A stretch of DNA of 64,000 nucleotides from NCBI GenBank assembly GCA_009773165.1, contig WOUZ01000017.1, positions 1-64,000 of the forward strand. The letters run 5' to 3'. A model generated the notes under the pieces. The model did not search any database. It was not told where the DNA came from and worked only from the letters and a program-made list of their open reading frames with translations. The first letter of the stretch is position 1; every line of letters starts with the position of its first letter. Positions 16,958-26,957 of this stretch are shown one piece after another. The DNA comes from Bacteroidota bacterium (GTDB lineage Bacteria; Bacteroidota; Bacteroidia; Bacteroidales; F082). The translations under genes were made by a program, and so were the position numbers.

Positions 16958-17182
16958 ATGAGCAGAGCAGTAAAGAAACATGTGGGTGGAGACAAGCGCT
17001 CCAGGCACCGCATACAGATGGAAATGAGGGGAGAAGCATTTCCGACGAGCATAGCCACCTGGCTGGCATGCATGAAATTGATCGAAAGCGAAGCCACCCC
17101 CGCCCCGGCTTTACCTTTCACAGCAGACGACATCATCCGGTATGGTAAAAAACGACATTGCAAAAAATTCAGGATGGATTGA
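16958..17182 (+). CDS. Small hypothetical protein
   Basis: A 74-residue basic protein (MSRAVKKHVGGDKRSRHRIQ, then FPTSIATWLACMKLIESE). The ATG is preceded by AGAGGATCTT, a plausible ribosome site. It lies 154 nt after the sigma-like gene with GC similar to it. A second overlapping frame, 17142-17324, is also open but weaker. No family recognised; it could be a chance reading. Confidence 0.35.
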   Translation: MSRAVKKHVGGDKRSRHRIQMEMRGEAFPTSIATWLACMKLIESEATPAPALPFTADDIIRYGKKRHCKKFRMD

Positions 17183-17324
17183 TGAAGAACAGATGTTTCC
17201 TGAAATTACATGGAGCAAAGCGGCCCATTCCGTTCGGAACCAAGGCCTGTGTTCCGAATCGTTTTGGCACTTCAGAAAAAACAGCGGATTGCGGATGCTG
17301 CTGTTTGCCCGAAGGGCCATGTAA

Positions 17325-17825
17325 GCCCCGGTGACAAGGCATACCTGATCCCTTGACCTGCACAACCACCACGCAGCCCTGCAAAGCAGTAAGCATGAAG
17401 ACTCGTTTCCGCGTGGCCCTCATCGCCTGTGCGCCCTTTTCCTTAGATTCATTCTAAATTTATCGCTGGTATTTTATCGAACGCATACTTCACTTATCTT
17501 TAGTGCCTTGTTTAACGGCCTGCTGCTTGCGCCGTTACACAATTAAAGACATGAGGATAACAATTTGGATGTTTAAAATGAGAAAGATGAATGAGGTGAC
17601 ATAAACTGATGGTAAATTGCCTGGGTCATGGGATGCTGGTGAGCGCCATAAATGCCATCAACATAAGTGGGCAATGAAAATGCAATGGATAAAGAATTGA
17701 TTAAGACGGAGATGAAAAACAGTGATATGTGTACATATATGCAGATTTTCGGTGTATATGCGCAGTTTTTGCGAACATATAATAGGTTAGCCGACACCCT
17801 AAAACGACATCAACATTAACAAGAT
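17325..17825. other. Non-coding approach to the defence island
   Basis: GC falls through this stretch. It holds an inverted repeat (17508-17542, listed separately) and a tiny reading at about 17,715-17,819 (MKNSDMCTYMQIFGVY, start not certain) that I do not call a gene. Confidence 0.35.
17508..17542. repeat. Inverted repeat at left edge of STAND region
   Basis: The arms TTGTTTAACGGC and GCCGTTACACAA match at 11 of 12 positions around an 11-nt loop. The inner GCCGTT also occurs just after the STAND stop at about 20,996, so it may mark a cassette border. Confidence 0.5.
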
Positions 17826-20800
17826 ATGAGAATACTTCACATTTCAGATTTTCACCTAGACCAGAAAGACAAAGAGGACAATGTAAACCACATTGTGAAT
17901 CCTTTGATTAAAAGACTGGAAAAAATAATATCCGAAAAACCAATAGACCTAATATTATTTACTGGTGATCTGGTTAACATCGGAGGGAAAAATTATAGTG
18001 GGCTTGATGAGGCATTTTTAGATTTTGAAATAACATTCATTGAGCCATTATTGAAAGTAACTTCTTTGACGAAAGATTCATTCTTTTTTGTCCCTGGCAA
18101 TCACGACATAAATAGAAGCTCAGATTCTATTAGAATTGAAAAAGGTTTAACTCAAGATTTAGATTCACAAGAAAAGTTGAATGATTTTTTTAAAAATCCA
18201 GAGGGCATTGACAGAATAAAAGAATACCAAGAATTTGAAAATTATTTTTACAAAGAAGCTAAATGTAAAATAAATTTGACCCACTTTCAGTCAACATTTA
18301 AAATTAAAATAAATGGCTTGAGTGTTGGTGTTTGTTGTTTAAATTCATCTTGGCGATGTTATGACAGCAATACCGACAAAGGGAAAATTTTAATTGGAGA
18401 AAAACAAATAATTGACGGACTTAAAGACATAGCTGATTGTAATTTAAAAATAGCATTGAGCCATCATCATTATGATTTTTTAAGTGACTTCGATAAAGAA
18501 ATTGTCGAAGAGCTTTTAAAGCAAGCTTTTAACCTTTTGTTCGTAGGTCATACTCATAGGACAAAAGCCGGATTTATACAAGATCCAGATGGTAAACTAT
18601 TTACTTTTTGTGCATCGGGCACATTATCAAGTAGTATTAGGAGTCCTGAAAGAAAATTTGAAAATGGATTTGCTATAATTGACTACGATTTAGAAAATAA
18701 AAAAATTATTTCTAGTTTTTATAAGTCTGAATATCCCAAAAAGGAATTTATAATTAACTCATCCATTGGAAATGACGGTACTTGGATGGTAAACATTCCT
18801 TATGGTAAAGATGTTGAGCAAATTGTTTTTGAGCAAAAGCTAATCAAACAAATAAGTTGTGACGCAATACCACAAATTAACTGCCATTTACTTTCACATT
18901 CAACGGACACAAACGCCCCAAAGAGTTTAAACGAACTCTTTGTAATGCCTAATATAGTTGTAAAAGAAGAATTTGATGCTGAGAAAGAAGATAAAACTAT
19001 TGCCTCATTAACTGAAATTATTTTCAGCTCATGTAATTATATTGTGTTTGGTACAAAAGAGTCTGGTAAAACAATTTTTATTGACAAATTATTGATTGAA
19101 ACTCTAGAAACAAACAAAGAACATCATCAAATACCAGCATCTATTGACTTTAAAGAATTAAAAGATAATCCCTTAAAACTAATTAGAGAATTTTGGTCAA
19201 AATCAAATGATGAAGCTAAGGGAGTATTGGAAAAATATAAGGTTCTTTTGTTTATAGATAATATATCATTCGATGATGAGGACATTTATAAATTAAAAAC
19301 ATTAAGTAAATTTCTAAATGAATACCCTAATATAAGGTTCATAGCTACTTACCAACAGCTTTATGAAGAAGATTATCCAATAAATTTAGGATTAACCTCA
19401 CTGTTTAACTACGATTCAATAACCATAAAACAGTTTAAAACAAAACAGATTAAGGAATTAATTAAAAAATGGTTTCCTGAGTCTAACAAATATGATACTC
19501 CAAAAAAACTTGAAACAATCACAAATGCATTTTTAGCGTTGAATCTACCAAGAACGCCATTTGCGGTCTCAATGTTCTTGTGGATTATTGAAAAACAAGA
19601 GAATTTTAAACCAATTAATAATTCAACTTTAATTGAAAACTTTATTGAAAAGATTTTAAAGAAACACGATTTTAAAGAAACTCAACGGGAGCGTTTTGGA
19701 TATGACAACAAAATATGGATAATATCACATATTGCATATAAAATGCTTAAAGAAGAAAAAGATAATTATTCTCTTTCATTTTCGACTTTCACTAGTACGG
19801 TAGATAAATATCTGACTGATAAAAGATTTGATGACTTTAAAACAGATAAAATTGTAGAGACACTTTTGAATTCTGGAATATTTTTAAAAGACAATGGAGA
19901 TGTTAGATTTAGATTCTCTTGTTTTTTTGAATTTTTCCTTATGAAACAAATGGAGAAAGATTCAGAATTTAAGGAAGAGGTTTTGGCAGAGGAAAATTTT
20001 CTCATCTATAATAATGAGATTGACTATTTTACGGGTATTCATAGAGGTGAAACGGAACTTTTAAAGCTTATTATAAGAAGACTTGAGGCTGGTTTTACTG
20101 ATTTAGACGTAATGATTATGAATGCTCAAGCAGAAAAAGGTTATGAAAATTATGACGGTTTTTTTATAAATAAAGATGAAAAGGGCAAAGAAAAACCATC
20201 GTTAATAAACCAACTTAATGAAGAAAAAGTCATTACCTTTTTACCATCAAATAAACCAACTGAACAAGACTTGGAGGTTATTGAGGACAATAAATTGGAA
20301 CTTCAAAAACAAGAAAAAGGAATTTCAAAAAAAGAGGGAGGAAACAATTTAAAGAATTTAGGTAAACTTCTTGTTTTAGCATTAAGAGTTATAAATAACT
20401 CCGAAGAGGTCTTAGATAAAAATAATCCAAATTTAAAACTTGAAAGCTACTCAACAGCATTAAAGAAGTCCATATTATTTGCGATATTGCACAAGGCTGT
20501 ATTTGAATTATTCTTACTTAATCAGGATAAATTACCAAAAGAGAAAGTTGAAGAATTCTCAACAATGAATAAGTTTTTACCTCTACTTCACGAAATGTTT
20601 CTGTTTGACAATATTGGTTCACAAAAACTGACAGCGGTTGTTAGAGACAAAATTAATCTTGACAAAATTGACAATGTATCAGATTTTGAAAAAGCGTTAT
20701 CAGTTTTCATTTATGCAGATATTAGAGGTAAAGATTATGATACAATTGTATCTGATTTTATTAAAAATGTCAAGACAAAGTATATTGAAGATTTAATATT

Positions 20801-20993
20801 TTTTAAGTTGATCACATACTATTTTTATAGAGCCAAGGACTATGAAAGTGAAAAATTTTATCTTAATCTTATAGCCGACTTGATGATAAAGTCCAAGGGA
20901 TATAATAGAAATAGAAAAAGTGAAATCATGGAGAGCTACAAAAAGAAAAAAATGGAAAAATTAAGTACCGAAAATAAAAGGGCGATCGGTTAA
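17826..20993 (+). CDS. Calcineurin-like phosphoesterase-STAND NTPase fusion
   Basis: A 1055-residue protein. Residues 1-300 are a metallophosphoesterase with all metal motifs: DFH (Asp8, His10), GD (Asp48), GNHD (91-94), the SHHHYD histidines (213-215) and GHTH (241-244). Residues about 395-640 form a STAND/NACHT-like P-loop NTPase: Walker A GTKESGKT (409-416), Walker B VLLFIDNI (Asp478) and a sensor-like NIRFIATYQQ. A winged-helix-like and then a long all-helical C-terminal half (to 1055) is the probable sensor. No signal peptide, so it is cytoplasmic. STAND proteins with an effector at the N-terminus act in antiphage abortive defence; here nucleic-acid or nucleotide hydrolysis by the phosphoesterase is the likely output (inference). 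Markedly AT-rich compared with core genes, next to a restriction system: transferred defence gene. Confidence 0.85.
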   Translation: MRILHISDFHLDQKDKEDNVNHIVNPLIKRLEKIISEKPIDLILFTGDLVNIGGKNYSGLDEAFLDFEITFIEPLLKVTSLTKDSFFFVPGNHDINRSSDSIRIEKGLTQDLDSQEKLNDFFKNPEGIDRIKEYQEFENYFYKEAKCKINLTHFQSTFKIKINGLSVGVCCLNSSWRCYDSNTDKGKILIGEKQIIDGLKDIADCNLKIALSHHHYDFLSDFDKEIVEELLKQAFNLLFVGHTHRTKAGFIQDPDGKLFTFCASGTLSSSIRSPERKFENGFAIIDYDLENKKIISSFYKSEYPKKEFIINSSIGNDGTWMVNIPYGKDVEQIVFEQKLIKQISCDAIPQINCHLLSHSTDTNAPKSLNELFVMPNIVVKEEFDAEKEDKTIASLTEIIFSSCNYIVFGTKESGKTIFIDKLLIETLETNKEHHQIPASIDFKELKDNPLKLIREFWSKSNDEAKGVLEKYKVLLFIDNISFDDEDIYKLKTLSKFLNEYPNIRFIATYQQLYEEDYPINLGLTSLFNYDSITIKQFKTKQIKELIKKWFPESNKYDTPKKLETITNAFLALNLPRTPFAVSMFLWIIEKQENFKPINNSTLIENFIEKILKKHDFKETQRERFGYDNKIWIISHIAYKMLKEEKDNYSLSFSTFTSTVDKYLTDKRFDDFKTDKIVETLLNSGIFLKDNGDVRFRFSCFFEFFLMKQMEKDSEFKEEVLAEENFLIYNNEIDYFTGIHRGETELLKLIIRRLEAGFTDLDVMIMNAQAEKGYENYDGFFINKDEKGKEKPSLINQLNEEKVITFLPSNKPTEQDLEVIEDNKLELQKQEKGISKKEGGNNLKNLGKLLVLALRVINNSEEVLDKNNPNLKLESYSTALKKSILFAILHKAVFELFLLNQDKLPKEKVEEFSTMNKFLPLLHEMFLFDNIGSQKLTAVVRDKINLDKIDNVSDFEKALSVFIYADIRGKDYDTIVSDFIKNVKTKYIEDLIFFKLITYYFYRAKDYESEKFYLNLIADLMIKSKGYNRNRKSEIMESYKKKKMEKLSTENKRAIG

Positions 20994-21116
20994 CAGCCGT
21001 TTTGCAAAAGCGGGGGTTTTGTACTTCTATGACATGAAGTGCTAAATTTAAGCTTTGTGCATCTAATGAAGTTTAGTGCTGAAAATCCCGGTAAGAACTT
21101 AGCCTCAACCGTTGCC
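20984..21116. other. Structured intergenic element after STAND gene
   Basis: The element is bounded by CGGTTAAC and CAACCG. Inner pairs CGGGGGTTTT/AAAATCCCGG and GTACTTC/GAAGTGC can fold with G-T wobbles. This is a foldable, about 130-bp sequence with inverted ends, somewhat like a cassette recombination site. It holds no gene and its identity is unproven. Confidence 0.35.
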
Positions 21117-21124
21117 CTGTTTTC

Positions 21125-21157
21125 TTGCCGCCCTACCCGTGGATAATTGTATTTTTG
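21125..21157 (+). promoter_or_regulatory. Promoter of type IIG R-M gene
   Basis: A perfect Bacteroidota -7 box, TATTTTTG at 21150-21157, has a TTG 22 nt upstream (21125-21127). It supports ATG 21195 as the start, since an upstream in-frame start would lie before the promoter. Confidence 0.6.
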
Positions 21158-21194
21158 TGGATATGAACAAACGTATCAACTGATTTTTAAGGAA

Positions 21195-24100
21195 ATGGAA
21201 CTACACATCTTGAAACCCCGGAAGGCATTGAATAAAGCTTTCCTGAAAGTGAAACCCAACAGGACTGATATAGAGCGCTTCAAGACCAATTTAATCCAGC
21301 TGCTCGACAGGATGAACGACAGCGAATCGGAAGAGTTTCATAAAAACCTGGTGAGCGACTTTCTGAAGAAGACCTACTACGAGCCGAATCATTTTATCAA
21401 CACCAAAGGCCGGAACGACCTTGTGATTCACAACACCAACAATGCCTCCGGTACTGTGGGGGTCATTATTGAAGCTAAAAAACCAACCAATAAGGCGGAA
21501 ATGCTGACACAGGACAAAATCAATGTGAAGGCATTCCAGGAATTGGTTTTGTATTATTTGCGGGAGCGTGTCACACACAAAAATATTGAAATCAAATACC
21601 TGATTGCAACCAATATCAACGAATGGTTCATTTTTGACGCTATGCTTTTTGACAGGTTATTTGCTCAAAATAAGCATCTTGTAAAACAACTCAACGACTT
21701 TGAAGAGGGAAGGCTGGCAGATACGAAAACGGATTTTTTCTACAAACAAATAGCCGAACCTTTTATTGCAGAAATAAAACACGGTATTGAGTTCACCTAT
21801 TTTGATATTCGGGAGTACAACAAACCGCTGCGGAACGATGATAAAAAAGATGACAACAAACTCATTTCATTGTTCAAACTGCTATCGCCCGAGCATCTGC
21901 TGAAACTGCCCTTCGCCAACGACAGCAACAGCCTCGACAAGCGTTTTTATGGCGAATTGCTGCATATTATCGGCTTGACCGAAACCAAAGAAGGCAGCAA
22001 AAAACTGATAGAAAGAAACAAAGAAGGCGAACGTAACACCGCTTCGCTGCTCGAAAATGCTATCATCCAGCTTGACAGTCTCGACAAAATTTCGAGGCTT
22101 GAGAATCCTGTCCGGTTTGGTGCATCTTTGCAAGAACGGCTTTTTAATGTAAGTCTTGAGTTGAGCATCACATGGATTAACCGTATTCTGTTTTTGAAAC
22201 TATTGGAAGCCCAGCTAATTAGTTATCATAAGGGCGACAAATCATATGAATTTCTCCGATTCGATAAAATAAAGGATTACGACGATCTGAACAGCCTGTT
22301 TTTTCAGGTGCTTGCACGTAATCTGAACGAACGGAATGAAGACATCAAAACCCAGTTTGCTAAGATTCCTTATTTGAACAGTTCGCTTTTTGAACCTACA
22401 GAAATCGAGCATGCAACGCTTTTTATCAGTCAGTTACGCAATGATAAAACATTGCCTGTTTATGCGCAAACCGTATTAAAAGACTCCAATGGCAAAAAGC
22501 GAACCGGTGCCATCAATCCGCTGGAATACCTCTTTGATTTTCTGAATGCCTATGACTTTGCCAGCGAAGGAAGCGAAGAGATCCAGGAAGACAACAAAAC
22601 GCTCATCAATGCCTCGGTTCTTGGATTGATTTTCGAGAAAATCAACGGCTACAAAGATGGCTCGTTCTTCACGCCCGGTTTTATTACCATGTATATGTGC
22701 CGCGAAACCATTCGCAAGGCGGTGGTTCAGAAGTTCAATGAAACTAAAAATTGGAATTGTAGCGACATTAAAGCGCTATACGACAAGATTGAAGACCGCA
22801 ATGAGGCCAACAACATCATCAACGACTTAAAAATTTGCGATCCCGCCGTGGGCTCAGGCCATTTTTTGGTTTCGGCACTCAACGAAATGATTGCCATAAA
22901 AAGCGACTTAAAAATATTGCAGGACCGTTCGGGCCGTCGTTTGAAGGAATACCATTTTGAAGTGGTGAACGATGAACTGATTGTGACAGATGAAGACGGA
23001 GAGTTGTTTGAATACATTCCAACAAACAAGGAAAGCCAGCGGATTCAGGAAGCGCTGTTTCATGAAAAACAGAACATCATCGAAAATTGTCTGTTTGGCG
23101 TTGACATCAACCCCAATTCGGTGAAGATCTGCCGTTTGCGCCTGTGGATTGAGCTGCTCAAGAATGCCTATTACAAGAATGAGACGGAGTTGGAGACCTT
23201 ACCCAACATCGATATCAACATCAAGACCGGAAATTCACTCATCAGCCGTTTTGCACTTGATGCCGATCTGAAACAAGCCCTGAAGAAAAGCAAGTGGACG
23301 ATCGACAGCTACCGGATAGCTGTTGACACCTACCGCAATGCCGGAAACAGGGAACAAAAGCGAGAGATGGAGCGGTTGATCAACGAAATTAAGACCAACT
23401 TCAGGAGTGAAATTTCGCTGAATGATCCAAAAATAAAACGCCTGAGGGTATTGAATGGCGAATTGTTTTCGATGACAAATCAGGGCCAGCTGTTTGAACT
23501 TTCGAAAAAAGAAAAAGCCGAATGGAGCAGCAAAGTTGACAAACTTACTGCCGAAATCCAAAAGCTTGAGGCAGAGATTGAAGAAATAAAAGCCAACAAG
23601 ATTTTTGAAAACGCCTTTGAATGGCGCTTTGAGTTTCCGGAAGTTTTGAATGACGAAGGCGATTTCGTGGGCTTTGATGTGGTGATTGGGAATCCGCCGT
23701 ATATCAGGCAGGAAGAATTTAAAGAACTTAAGCCCCACTTACAAGTAAGATATAAATGTTATGATGCTACAGCAGATTTGTATGTATATTTCGTTGATTT
23801 GGGGCTAAACTCATTAAAGGAAAAAGGACAATTTTCATTTATTATCCCCAATAAATGGATTCGGGCAGGATACGGTAAAAATTTAAGAGCGTTTTTATTG
23901 AGCAGGAATATTAATTCGATTATTGATTTTGGAGACTTACCTGTTTTTGAAGAAGCTACAACTTATCCCTGCATACTTGAAGTTGATAATTCTAAGCCAA
24001 ATTCTGTTTTTAATTTTTCATCCATCGAAACCTTAAATTTCCCGAATGGTTTAGATGAATTTTTGAAAAATAATAAAATTGAAATACAAAATGATTCATT

Positions 24101-24908
24101 ATCCGACAAAGGTTGGAATCTAAGCAATAAATCTCACAATCAGTTAATTGAAAAGATTATAAGCAAAAGTGTTTTGTTAAAAGACTTTGTAAATGATTCA
24201 ATTTTCTATGGTATAAAAACCGGTTGTAATGAAGCATTCATTTTAGATGAAAATAAAAAAGATGAATTGATTGAAAAGGACACGAAAGCGTCACAAATCA
24301 TAAAGCCTTATTTAGCAGGAAGAGATATCAAGCGATATGAACAACCAATCAGCAAAAAATACATAATTATTTCAGAAAGAGGAATAAACATTGAAAACTA
24401 TCCTTCTGTATTTGAACATCTTTCAAATTTCAAATCAAAACTTGATAAAAAAGCTGGAAGTGGTCAATGGTACGAATTGCAAGCAAGTCCAGGAGATACA
24501 AATAAATTTGAAAAGCCTAAAATTATGTACCCTGATATTTCTAAAAACTTAAATTTCATTATAGATTACCAAGGGCATTATAGTGTTAATACGGTTTATA
24601 ATATAGGTTCAGAATCAAAAGGATTATTAGGTTATTTGAATTCAAAAGTATTCTTGTTCTATTTTCAATCTGTTTCAAATTCAATTCGTGGAGGTTATTT
24701 AAGATTTTTCACAGATTACATAAAGGATTGCCCAATACCAATAAAATTAGACATATTAGAACCTTTGGTAAAAGAAATTCTATCAATCAGAAAACAAAAC
24801 ACTGCAGCCGATACTATAGACTTAGAAAACCAAATAGACCAATTGGTTTACCAACTCTACGGCTTGACTGAAGACGAAATAAAAATCATTGAAAACGCCT
24901 CGAAATGA
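21195..24908 (+). CDS. Type IIG restriction enzyme and N6-adenine methyltransferase
   Basis: A 1237-residue single-chain restriction-modification enzyme. ATG 21195 follows AAGGAA and a promoter. Residues about 45-110 hold a PD-(D/E)xK-type nuclease (Asp75 in RNDLV; Glu93-x-Lys95 in VIIEAKKP). The helical linker runs to about 500. The methyltransferase has DPAVGSGHF from residue 549 (motif I), GVDINPNSVKICRLRLW, and NPPY at 833-836 (motif IV). The C-terminal third carries the TaqI-like specificity domain (KPYLAGRDIKRYEQPISKKY, YLNSKVFLFYFQ). The protein cuts and modifies the same site, so no separate subunits are needed. DNA up to about 23,720 has moderate GC, while the target-recognition part is clearly AT-richer, which suggests domain swapping. 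With the STAND gene it forms a defence island. Confidence 0.9.
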   Translation: MELHILKPRKALNKAFLKVKPNRTDIERFKTNLIQLLDRMNDSESEEFHKNLVSDFLKKTYYEPNHFINTKGRNDLVIHNTNNASGTVGVIIEAKKPTNKAEMLTQDKINVKAFQELVLYYLRERVTHKNIEIKYLIATNINEWFIFDAMLFDRLFAQNKHLVKQLNDFEEGRLADTKTDFFYKQIAEPFIAEIKHGIEFTYFDIREYNKPLRNDDKKDDNKLISLFKLLSPEHLLKLPFANDSNSLDKRFYGELLHIIGLTETKEGSKKLIERNKEGERNTASLLENAIIQLDSLDKISRLENPVRFGASLQERLFNVSLELSITWINRILFLKLLEAQLISYHKGDKSYEFLRFDKIKDYDDLNSLFFQVLARNLNERNEDIKTQFAKIPYLNSSLFEPTEIEHATLFISQLRNDKTLPVYAQTVLKDSNGKKRTGAINPLEYLFDFLNAYDFASEGSEEIQEDNKTLINASVLGLIFEKINGYKDGSFFTPGFITMYMCRETIRKAVVQKFNETKNWNCSDIKALYDKIEDRNEANNIINDLKICDPAVGSGHFLVSALNEMIAIKSDLKILQDRSGRRLKEYHFEVVNDELIVTDEDGELFEYIPTNKESQRIQEALFHEKQNIIENCLFGVDINPNSVKICRLRLWIELLKNAYYKNETELETLPNIDINIKTGNSLISRFALDADLKQALKKSKWTIDSYRIAVDTYRNAGNREQKREMERLINEIKTNFRSEISLNDPKIKRLRVLNGELFSMTNQGQLFELSKKEKAEWSSKVDKLTAEIQKLEAEIEEIKANKIFENAFEWRFEFPEVLNDEGDFVGFDVVIGNPPYIRQEEFKELKPHLQVRYKCYDATADLYVYFVDLGLNSLKEKGQFSFIIPNKWIRAGYGKNLRAFLLSRNINSIIDFGDLPVFEEATTYPCILEVDNSKPNSVFNFSSIETLNFPNGLDEFLKNNKIEIQNDSLSDKGWNLSNKSHNQLIEKIISKSVLLKDFVNDSIFYGIKTGCNEAFILDENKKDELIEKDTKASQIIKPYLAGRDIKRYEQPISKKYIIISERGINIENYPSVFEHLSNFKSKLDKKAGSGQWYELQASPGDTNKFEKPKIMYPDISKNLNFIIDYQGHYSVNTVYNIGSESKGLLGYLNSKVFLFYFQSVSNSIRGGYLRFFTDYIKDCPIPIKLDILEPLVKEILSIRKQNTAADTIDLENQIDQLVYQLYGLTEDEIKIIENASK

Positions 24909-25151
24909 AATAGTTAAAACCTTGTCCGGAAAAAAGATTGTAGAACACGGTTCACGGCTTCATCTTTTTGCGCTCAACGAAAAAGAATGAACGGCAGATC
25001 AAAACAAATGGCAAAAAAGAAAACCATCACAGCTCAGGAAGGTTTCAGCAAACCATTAACCATTAATCATTCACCGTTAACCATTACCTGCATCCGTCCT
25101 GTCAGCCCTAAACCCTAACTCCTAAACCTCTAAACCCCTATAAGGCTCTTA

Positions 25152-26957
25152 TCAACTCATGCGATCGAAATAATCTCTCAGCACCTTTGTTTTTGCATTG
25201 CCAACAACAGCAATGAGCTCTTCATCCGTTGCCTGCGAAACCCTTTTGAACGACTTGAAATGCAAAAGCAGTTTCTGCGCTGTGCTTTCGCCAATACCTT
25301 TGATCTTATTAAATTCGGAAGCGATAAACCCTTTTTCAAATTTCTTGCGGTGGTGTGTAATCCCAAAGCGGTGTGCCTCATCGCGCAAAAACTGTATCAC
25401 CTTCAGCGACTCGGAGCGTTTGTCGATATAGATCGGCACAGTATCACCAGGGAAATAAATCTCTTCGAGCCGCTTGGCAATACCTATGATGGTCATCTTG
25501 CCACGTAAACCTATCTTTTCCAATGTTTTGACAGCAGCACCCAGCTGACCTTTTCCCCCGTCGATAACGATAAGCTGCGGGAGGGGTTTTTCTTCTTTTA
25601 TCAACCGGCTGTATCGGCGTTCGATGATTTCTTCCATCGAGGCAAAGTCGTTGGGACCTTCCACCGTTTTGATATTAAAATGCCGGTATTCACCTTTGTT
25701 GGGTTTGGCATTTTTGAACTGCACCATCGCTGCTACTGCATAATCACCCTGAAAGTTGGAGTTATCAAAACATTCGATCACCTCGGGCAGAACGTCCATG
25801 CGTAAATCTTTTTGCAGTTGCTGGAGGATTCTTTTCTGGTGTCTTTCGGGATCGACGAGGCTGCGTTGCTTTTCAGTTTCGAGTTTAAAATGGCGGGCAT
25901 TATCTTCCGATAGTTCGAGCAACTGTTTTTTCTCACCCCGCTGAGGAACGGTGAGGCGAACACCATCGAGTTCAGTTTCCAGCTGAAAAGGCACGATCAC
26001 CTCAGCCGAAAGGCTCTGAAAACGCAGCCTCAATTCAACAATGGCAAGGCTCAGCAGTTCGTCGGCTGTTTCATCAAGTTTCTTACGTATCTCAACCGAA
26101 TGTGATTGAACAACAGCTCCTTCCACAACTTTAATGAAATTCACCCATGCCACGTCAGCTTCGTCGAGAATACTGAACACATCCACATTGCTGATGGTTG
26201 CATTCACCACTGTCGACTTACTTTTATAATTTTCCAACAAGTGTAACTTCTCTTTCAGATGCTGCGCCTTCTCGAATTCGAGGGCTTCGGCATGAGCCAT
26301 CATCTGCGCTTTCATATCGCGTAAGACTCCCTGAATATTTCCTTTGATGATCTGCCTTATGACGCCAATCATCAGATCGTATTCATTTTCAGCCTGTTTT
26401 CCCTCACATGGGCCTTTGCAGTTGCCGATATGATATTCAAGACACACTTTGTAGTTACCTCTCCGGATCGCTTGTTCCGACAGGTTAAGACTACAATTAC
26501 GCACCGGATAAAGTTGCCGGATCAATTCGAGCAGGGTTTTCATCATCCTGCCTGAGGCATATGGCCCGAAATACTCGCTGCCATCATGCACAAGGTTTCG
26601 AGTTGAGAAAACCCTTGGAAAGGCTTCGTTTTTGATGCAAATCCAGGGATATGTTTTGTCGTCTTTGAGTAAAATATTATAACGTGGCTGTAAATCTTTG
26701 ATGAGGGTGTTCTCGAGCAGCAGCGCCTCCGATTCAGAAGCCACAACAATTACCTGAATATTGCGGATGCGGCGGACAAGCACCCTGACTTTTCCTGTGT
26801 GATCTTTTGCAAAATAACTCCCCACCCGCTTACGCAGATCTTTGGCTTTACCTACATAAATTACCTTTCCATTCTCGTCAAAGTATTGATACACACCCGG
26901 AGCGTGCGGAATGGAGGCGATAATGGGCTGGAGCGTCTGGTTATAAGTCATTGCCAT
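25152..26957 (-). CDS. uvrC: Excinuclease ABC subunit C
   Basis: A 601-residue UvrC of usual length. It makes the dual incisions around DNA lesions with UvrA and UvrB. Residues about 12-95 are the GIY-YIG nuclease (GVYQYFDENGKVIYVGKAKD, LRKRVGSYF). A UVR motif lies near 205-240 (MAHAEALEFEKAQHLKEKL). The RNase H-like nuclease spans about 380-535 (ECFDNSNFQGDYAVAAMV, LIVIDGGKGQL, DEAHRFGITHHR). The C-terminal helix-hairpin-helix pair (FNKIKGIGESTAQKLL) ends the protein. I use ATG 26957 (MAMTYNQ); the frame also offers a TTG 6 nt upstream and an ATG at 26951. It stands alone. Confidence 0.95.
   Translation of the reverse strand: MAMTYNQTLQPIIASIPHAPGVYQYFDENGKVIYVGKAKDLRKRVGSYFAKDHTGKVRVLVRRIRNIQVIVVASESEALLLENTLIKDLQPRYNILLKDDKTYPWICIKNEAFPRVFSTRNLVHDGSEYFGPYASGRMMKTLLELIRQLYPVRNCSLNLSEQAIRRGNYKVCLEYHIGNCKGPCEGKQAENEYDLMIGVIRQIIKGNIQGVLRDMKAQMMAHAEALEFEKAQHLKEKLHLLENYKSKSTVVNATISNVDVFSILDEADVAWVNFIKVVEGAVVQSHSVEIRKKLDETADELLSLAIVELRLRFQSLSAEVIVPFQLETELDGVRLTVPQRGEKKQLLELSEDNARHFKLETEKQRSLVDPERHQKRILQQLQKDLRMDVLPEVIECFDNSNFQGDYAVAAMVQFKNAKPNKGEYRHFNIKTVEGPNDFASMEEIIERRYSRLIKEEKPLPQLIVIDGGKGQLGAAVKTLEKIGLRGKMTIIGIAKRLEEIYFPGDTVPIYIDKRSESLKVIQFLRDEAHRFGITHHRKKFEKGFIASEFNKIKGIGESTAQKLLLHFKSFKRVSQATDEELIAVVGNAKTKVLRDYFDRMS

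Noticed and set aside
17142-17324. 60-residue frame after the sigma-like gene
   Set aside because: It overlaps a slightly better small frame and has no recognisable features.
17508-21116. True integron attC sites around the STAND gene
   Set aside because: The strict GTTRRRY core and paired sites are not present and no integrase gene is in the window; kept only as a cassette-like hypothesis.
25008-25118. Short reading MAKKKTITAQEGFSKP in the gap before uvrC
   Set aside because: It runs into low-complexity repeat DNA after 15 codons; at most the first codons of a lost gene.
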